27,312 bases of DNA from an uncultured Desulfuromonadales bacterium (lineage in GTDB: Bacteria > Desulfobacterota > Desulfuromonadia > Desulfuromonadales > Geopsychrobacteraceae). A program made the position numbers and the translations under genes. Where the stretch lies: the NCBI GenBank assembly GCA_945787295.1, contig CALZHQ010000032.1, positions 1 through 27,312 of the forward strand, read 5' to 3'. Under the pieces are notes generated by a model, which worked only from the letters and a program-made list of their open reading frames with translations, was not told the DNA's origin and made no database searches. Positions 24,695-27,312 of the stretch are shown in pieces; position 1 is the stretch's first letter; the number at the start of each line of letters is the position of its first letter.

Positions 24695-24970
24695 TTAGTA
24701 TGATTTTTTAAGATCTCGATAAAAATTTTCATGCGAACCTAACATGAGGAGAGTGAGCGTTTTTTCGTTGAACTGATATGCGATAAGAAAGAGTTGGTTA
24801 GTTATTTTGCATTTATAAACGTAAACACCCTGAAGATCTCCTCTTTTCTGCACCCCAATTTCAGGATCAGTCAAGATCTTATGAATTTCCCTATCAAGCT
24901 CTGCAATTTGTTTTTTATGCAACTTCTTTTTGGCCTTGGCAAAGGCGGAGGTCTGAAAAACCTTTCGCAT
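24695..24970 (-). CDS. RelE/ParE-superfamily toxin
   Basis: The 91-residue basic product begins MRKVFQTSAFAKAKKKLHKKQIAELDREIHKIL and continues with GVQKRGDLQGVYVYKCKITNQLFLIAYQF and TLTLLMLGSHENFYRDLKKSY, the helix-helix-beta-sheet pattern of RelE/ParE toxins. RelE-type members cut mRNA in the ribosome and ParE-type members poison gyrase; this sequence alone does not decide, though the KCKITNQLFLIAYQF strand and GSHENFY tail resemble RelE-like annotations. The ATG shares one base with the antitoxin stop (TAATG), a coupling typical of such operons. It is the second gene of the pair. Confidence 0.85.
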   Translation of the reverse strand: MRKVFQTSAFAKAKKKLHKKQIAELDREIHKILTDPEIGVQKRGDLQGVYVYKCKITNQLFLIAYQFNEKTLTLLMLGSHENFYRDLKKSY

Positions 24971-25197
24971 TATTGGCCCTCGCCAAACACATACTCTTCG
25001 ACCATCCCAGCCTCAACTTCTGCCTGAGCTAGAAGAATCTCGCGGATAACAGAAAACGGAAGATCGGGATTCTCCTCGGCTGCTCGGCCAATAGACGCCC
25101 AATATTCAACTTGTCCTGCTAAAGAGCGATGTTCAACTTTTGAAACAGTCTTTGCACTCTTTATTAACTCATCATTGATTTTCACAGCTTGCGGCAT
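24970..25197 (-). CDS. ParD-like antitoxin
   Basis: The 75-residue product begins MPQAVKINDELIKSAKTVSKVEHRSLAGQVEYWASIGRAAEENPDLPFS, which matches the ParD-like antitoxin family (PF11903 type): a ribbon-helix-helix DNA-binding N terminus, the HRSLAGQVEYWA helix and the ENPDLP turn. The acidic C-terminal part (AQAEVEAGMVEEYVFGEGQ) would neutralise the toxin. AAGGAGG just before the ATG at 25197 is a strong ribosome-binding site, fitting the need for more antitoxin than toxin. It is followed without a gap by the toxin gene. Confidence 0.88.
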   Translation of the reverse strand: MPQAVKINDELIKSAKTVSKVEHRSLAGQVEYWASIGRAAEENPDLPFSVIREILLAQAEVEAGMVEEYVFGEGQ

Positions 25198-25218
25198 ATG
25201 TTTCCTCCTTGCCGATTA

Positions 25219-25247
25219 ATTTTATAGCATTTAGTCGCATTGTGCAA
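25219..25247 (-). promoter_or_regulatory. Promoter of the toxin-antitoxin operon
   Basis: On the minus strand TTGCAC (plus 25242-25247) and TAAAAT (plus 25219-25224) are separated by 17 bases, a good sigma-70-type promoter 21 bp before the antitoxin start. Confidence 0.6.
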
Positions 25248-25256
25248 CTTTTAGTC
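25230..25256. repeat. 20-bp-spaced direct repeat, candidate antitoxin operator
   Basis: TTTAGTC occurs at 25230-25236 and 25250-25256, exactly 20 bp apart (two helical turns), each followed by a similar GC-then-TTGTG/TTGCTG segment. It overlaps the -35 of the toxin-antitoxin promoter, as expected for autoregulation by a ribbon-helix-helix antitoxin; that role is inference. Confidence 0.45.
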
Positions 25257-25327
25257 TCGCTTTGCTGAATTGTATGGCCGTGTAATATTTTTAGAGCCTT
25301 CTCAAAGATTTTTAGGTGGTAAGAAAA

Positions 25328-25357
25328 ATCCCCCGCATCATTTTCGGTGCGCGGGAT
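25328..25357 (-). terminator. Second minus-oriented terminator-like hairpin
   Basis: ATCCCCCGCATC (25328-25339), loop ATTTTC, and GGTGCGCGGGAT (25346-25357) pair over 12 bp with one C-C mismatch and one G-U pair. The flanking A run to its left makes a T run on the minus strand. No minus-strand gene lies to its right in the window, so it would stop transcripts antisense to the htpG leader. Confidence 0.5.
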
Positions 25358-25418
25358 GCCGCTGCCTTCAACAGAATAACCGACCGACTATTTTAGTGAT
25401 GCGGACTTTTTTGCGCTC

Positions 25419-25447
25419 TTGACAAAATCTTTGTCGATACTTATCTT
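25419..25447 (+). promoter_or_regulatory. htpG promoter with overlapping palindrome
   Basis: TTGACA (25419-25424) and TATCTT (25442-25447) are 17 bases apart, 34 bp before the htpG start. GACAAA-ATC-TTTGTC (25421-25435) is a perfect palindrome covering part of the -35 and spacer, a possible operator. No CIRCE element and no good sigma-32 match (CTTGAAA...CCCCAT) is visible. Confidence 0.6.
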
Positions 25448-25480
25448 TCTCTGCGCGAATAAATTTTATGGAGGTAGATA

Positions 25481-27312
25481 ATGTCTGACACGTTTGAAAA
25501 AGAAGAAGGTTCAATCTCGATTCACACCGAGAACATTTTCCCGATCATCAAAAAATGGCTGTACAGCGATAAAGATATCTTTTTGCGTGAGCTGGTTTCC
25601 AATGCTGTCGATGCCATTCACAAGCTGCAGAACATCAACCTGATTGAAGGCCTGAAACTGGCTGACGAATACCAGGTGGATATTCGGATCGACAAAGACG
25701 CCGGTACTCTGACCGTTGTCGATAACGGTCTCGGTATGACCGCTGAGGAGATCCGCAAGTATATCAATCAGGTGGCTTTTTCTTCTGCCGAAGACTTCAT
25801 CGAAAAGTTTAAGAGTCTGGAGGATAAGAACCAGATTATCGGCCATTTTGGGCTCGGATTTTATTCCAGTTTTATGGTGGCAGAAAAAGTTGAGATCCGC
25901 TCGCTATCCTATCAAAAGGATGCAGATGCGGTTCACTGGCAATGTGCCGGAACCACCAGTTATGAGCTCGACGCAAGCGACAAGAAAGAGCGGGGCACTG
26001 AGGTTGTTCTGCATCTGAACGACGAGGAGAAGGAATTTCTTGAAGCGGACAATGTTCGCGAAGTGTTGAAGAAGTTCTGTAACTTTTTGCCGATTTCGAT
26101 CTGTCTGGAAGGGGAAGAGGTCAACGATAAAAACCCGCTATGGACCAAGTCGGCCAGTGAGATTTCCGACGATGAGTACAAGGAGTTTTATCGGAAACTC
26201 TATCCGATGTCTCAGGACCCGCTGTTCTGGATTCACCTGAACATCGATTTTCCGTTCAATCTGAAGGGAATTGTCTACTTTCCCCGTTTGACCAATGAAT
26301 TCGATGTCACCAAGAGCCATATCAATCTGTTCTGCAATCAGGTTTTTGTCTCCGACAACACTCCTGAATTGATTCCGGAATTTCTCACCCCGCTGCAGGG
26401 CTGTCTCGATGCTCCTGACTTACCGCTCAATGTGTCGCGGAGCTATCTGCAGAATGAACCGCAGGTGCGCAAGATCCGCGAAGTTATCAGCGGCCGGGTT
26501 GCCTCCAAGGTGGTGGAGTTGGCAAAGAAGGATCGTGAGATCTTCGAGCCGATCTGGGAAGATATCCACACGTTTGTCAAATATGGCATGATGCGCGAGG
26601 ACAAGTTTTACGACAAGGTCAAGGATCAGGTGATCTACCGGTCGACTGGCGAAGATAAGTACACCACGCTGCCCGATTACCTGGAGCGCGCCAAGGAACA
26701 GCATGAGAATAAGGTCTACTACGCTAACGATGAGGGCGTGCAGGCGACTTACCTGAAGATGTTCAAGGCGCAGGGGATGGAAGCGTTGATCCTTGATGCG
26801 ATGATCGATAATCATTTCATCCAGTTCCTCGAGTCGAAAAACACCGATATCAAGTTCGAGCGGGTTGATTCTGATGTCACCGAAAACCTGATCGAGCAGG
26901 ATGCCAGCAGTGAGATTGTTGATGCCGACAATAAGAGCCGCACCGATCGGATCGAAGAAGTCTTCAAGGCCGAACTCGATATCAAGGGTTTGACGATCCG
27001 TATCGAGTCACTGAAGGACGATTCAGTTCCTGGCGTGATTCTGCTCAATGAACAGCAGCGACGCTTCAAAGAAATGACCAGCATGATGGGGCAGGGCGAG
27101 ATGCCCGACCTGTTTGCCGATCACACCCTGATGGTTAATTCTGCCAGCCCTGCGGTCGAAAAGGTGCTGAAGTTGCAAGAAGAGGGGGATAAAGAAACCT
27201 CTGGCTTGCTGATGCAGCAGATCTACGATCTGGCGATGCTTTCGCATCAAGCGATCAGCAAAGAGCGGATGGCTGGTTTCCTCGAACGTAGTGGTAAACT
27301 GCTGGGGATGAT
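25481..27312 (+). CDS. htpG: Molecular chaperone HtpG (Hsp90 family), 3' partial
   Basis: The frame runs off the window after 610 codons; family members are usually about 610-650 residues, so little is missing. The GHKL ATPase domain has LRELVSNAVDAIHKL (E37, N41), VVDNGLGMT (D80, G82), IGHFGLGFYSSFMVAEKVEI (119-138) and RGTEVVLHL. The middle domain contains YFPRLTNEFDV, FVSDN and LPLNVSRSYLQNEPQVRKI, whose Arg is the conserved ATP-contacting residue of Hsp90. The C-terminal dimerisation part follows from roughly residue 500. HtpG is a cytoplasmic ATP-dependent protein-folding chaperone. GGAGGT (25470-25475) is five bases before the ATG. NAVDAIHK replaces the more usual NASDA.DK, a mild divergence. 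Confidence 0.95.
   Translation, partial: MSDTFEKEEGSISIHTENIFPIIKKWLYSDKDIFLRELVSNAVDAIHKLQNINLIEGLKLADEYQVDIRIDKDAGTLTVVDNGLGMTAEEIRKYINQVAFSSAEDFIEKFKSLEDKNQIIGHFGLGFYSSFMVAEKVEIRSLSYQKDADAVHWQCAGTTSYELDASDKKERGTEVVLHLNDEEKEFLEADNVREVLKKFCNFLPISICLEGEEVNDKNPLWTKSASEISDDEYKEFYRKLYPMSQDPLFWIHLNIDFPFNLKGIVYFPRLTNEFDVTKSHINLFCNQVFVSDNTPELIPEFLTPLQGCLDAPDLPLNVSRSYLQNEPQVRKIREVISGRVASKVVELAKKDREIFEPIWEDIHTFVKYGMMREDKFYDKVKDQVIYRSTGEDKYTTLPDYLERAKEQHENKVYYANDEGVQATYLKMFKAQGMEALILDAMIDNHFIQFLESKNTDIKFERVDSDVTENLIEQDASSEIVDADNKSRTDRIEEVFKAELDIKGLTIRIESLKDDSVPGVILLNEQQRRFKEMTSMMGQGEMPDLFADHTLMVNSASPAVEKVLKLQEEGDKETSGLLMQQIYDLAMLSHQAISKERMAGFLERSGKLLGM

Overview
The window looks like a chromosomal segment from a Desulfuromonadia-type (Geobacter/Desulfuromonas-like) bacterium. 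The main reasons are a giant multiheme c-type cytochrome mixing CxxCH arrays, fibronectin type III-like domains and a CxxxxCH motif of the Geobacter type, followed by housekeeping genes in typical proteobacterial form (lipB, tlyA, htpG). The genus is inference; nothing here fixes it.

Region 1 (1-13400) is one open reading frame, cut at its 5' end by the window edge, encoding at least 4465 residues. By manual count it has 121 canonical CxxCH heme motifs plus a CX4CH, a CX7CH and a CX17CH variant. The first 8.5 kb is a tandem array of two unit types: a six-heme long unit L (about 153-159 aa) and a three-heme short unit S (about 72-82 aa), in the order SS L S L SS L SSS L SS L S L SS L SSSS L SSS. 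This gives 108 hemes before a 3' transition domain. A heme-free block of about 2 kb with four FN3-like domains and one other beta-rich domain then separates the array from a C-terminal segment with ten more CxxCH motifs. This protein is the outstanding feature of the window.

Region 2 (13401-13962) is non-coding: a strong 16-bp hairpin after the cytochrome, then palindromic leader DNA before lipB.

Region 3 (13963-16406) carries lipB (octanoyltransferase), an AIM24/TIGR00266-family gene and an HDOD-domain gene, ending in a clear terminator at 16422-16452.

Region 4 (16538-21993) is a tight plus-strand run: tlyA, a tetrapyrrole-methylase-family gene, a U32-family gene with UbiU-like cysteines, a HIT-family hydrolase, a divergent RelA/SpoT homologue with an intact-looking HD hydrolase but degenerate synthetase, and a secreted polysaccharide deacetylase. 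Two junctions are ATGA overlaps and the others are under 30 bp, so co-transcription is likely. The last gene overlaps a convergent Bax-like glucosaminidase lipoprotein gene (21931-22833, minus) by 63 bp.

Region 5 (23012-24549) holds a YjbQ-family gene, an unrecognised 54-codon gene, a ferritin-like diiron gene and a two-helix membrane protein gene.

Region 6 (24614-25357) is a minus-strand ParD-like/RelE-like toxin-antitoxin pair with a recognisable promoter and a 20-bp-spaced direct repeat, bracketed by two minus-oriented terminator-like hairpins. Region 7 (25481-end) is htpG, cut by the window end after 610 codons. I saw no tRNA, rRNA, CRISPR array or insertion sequence.
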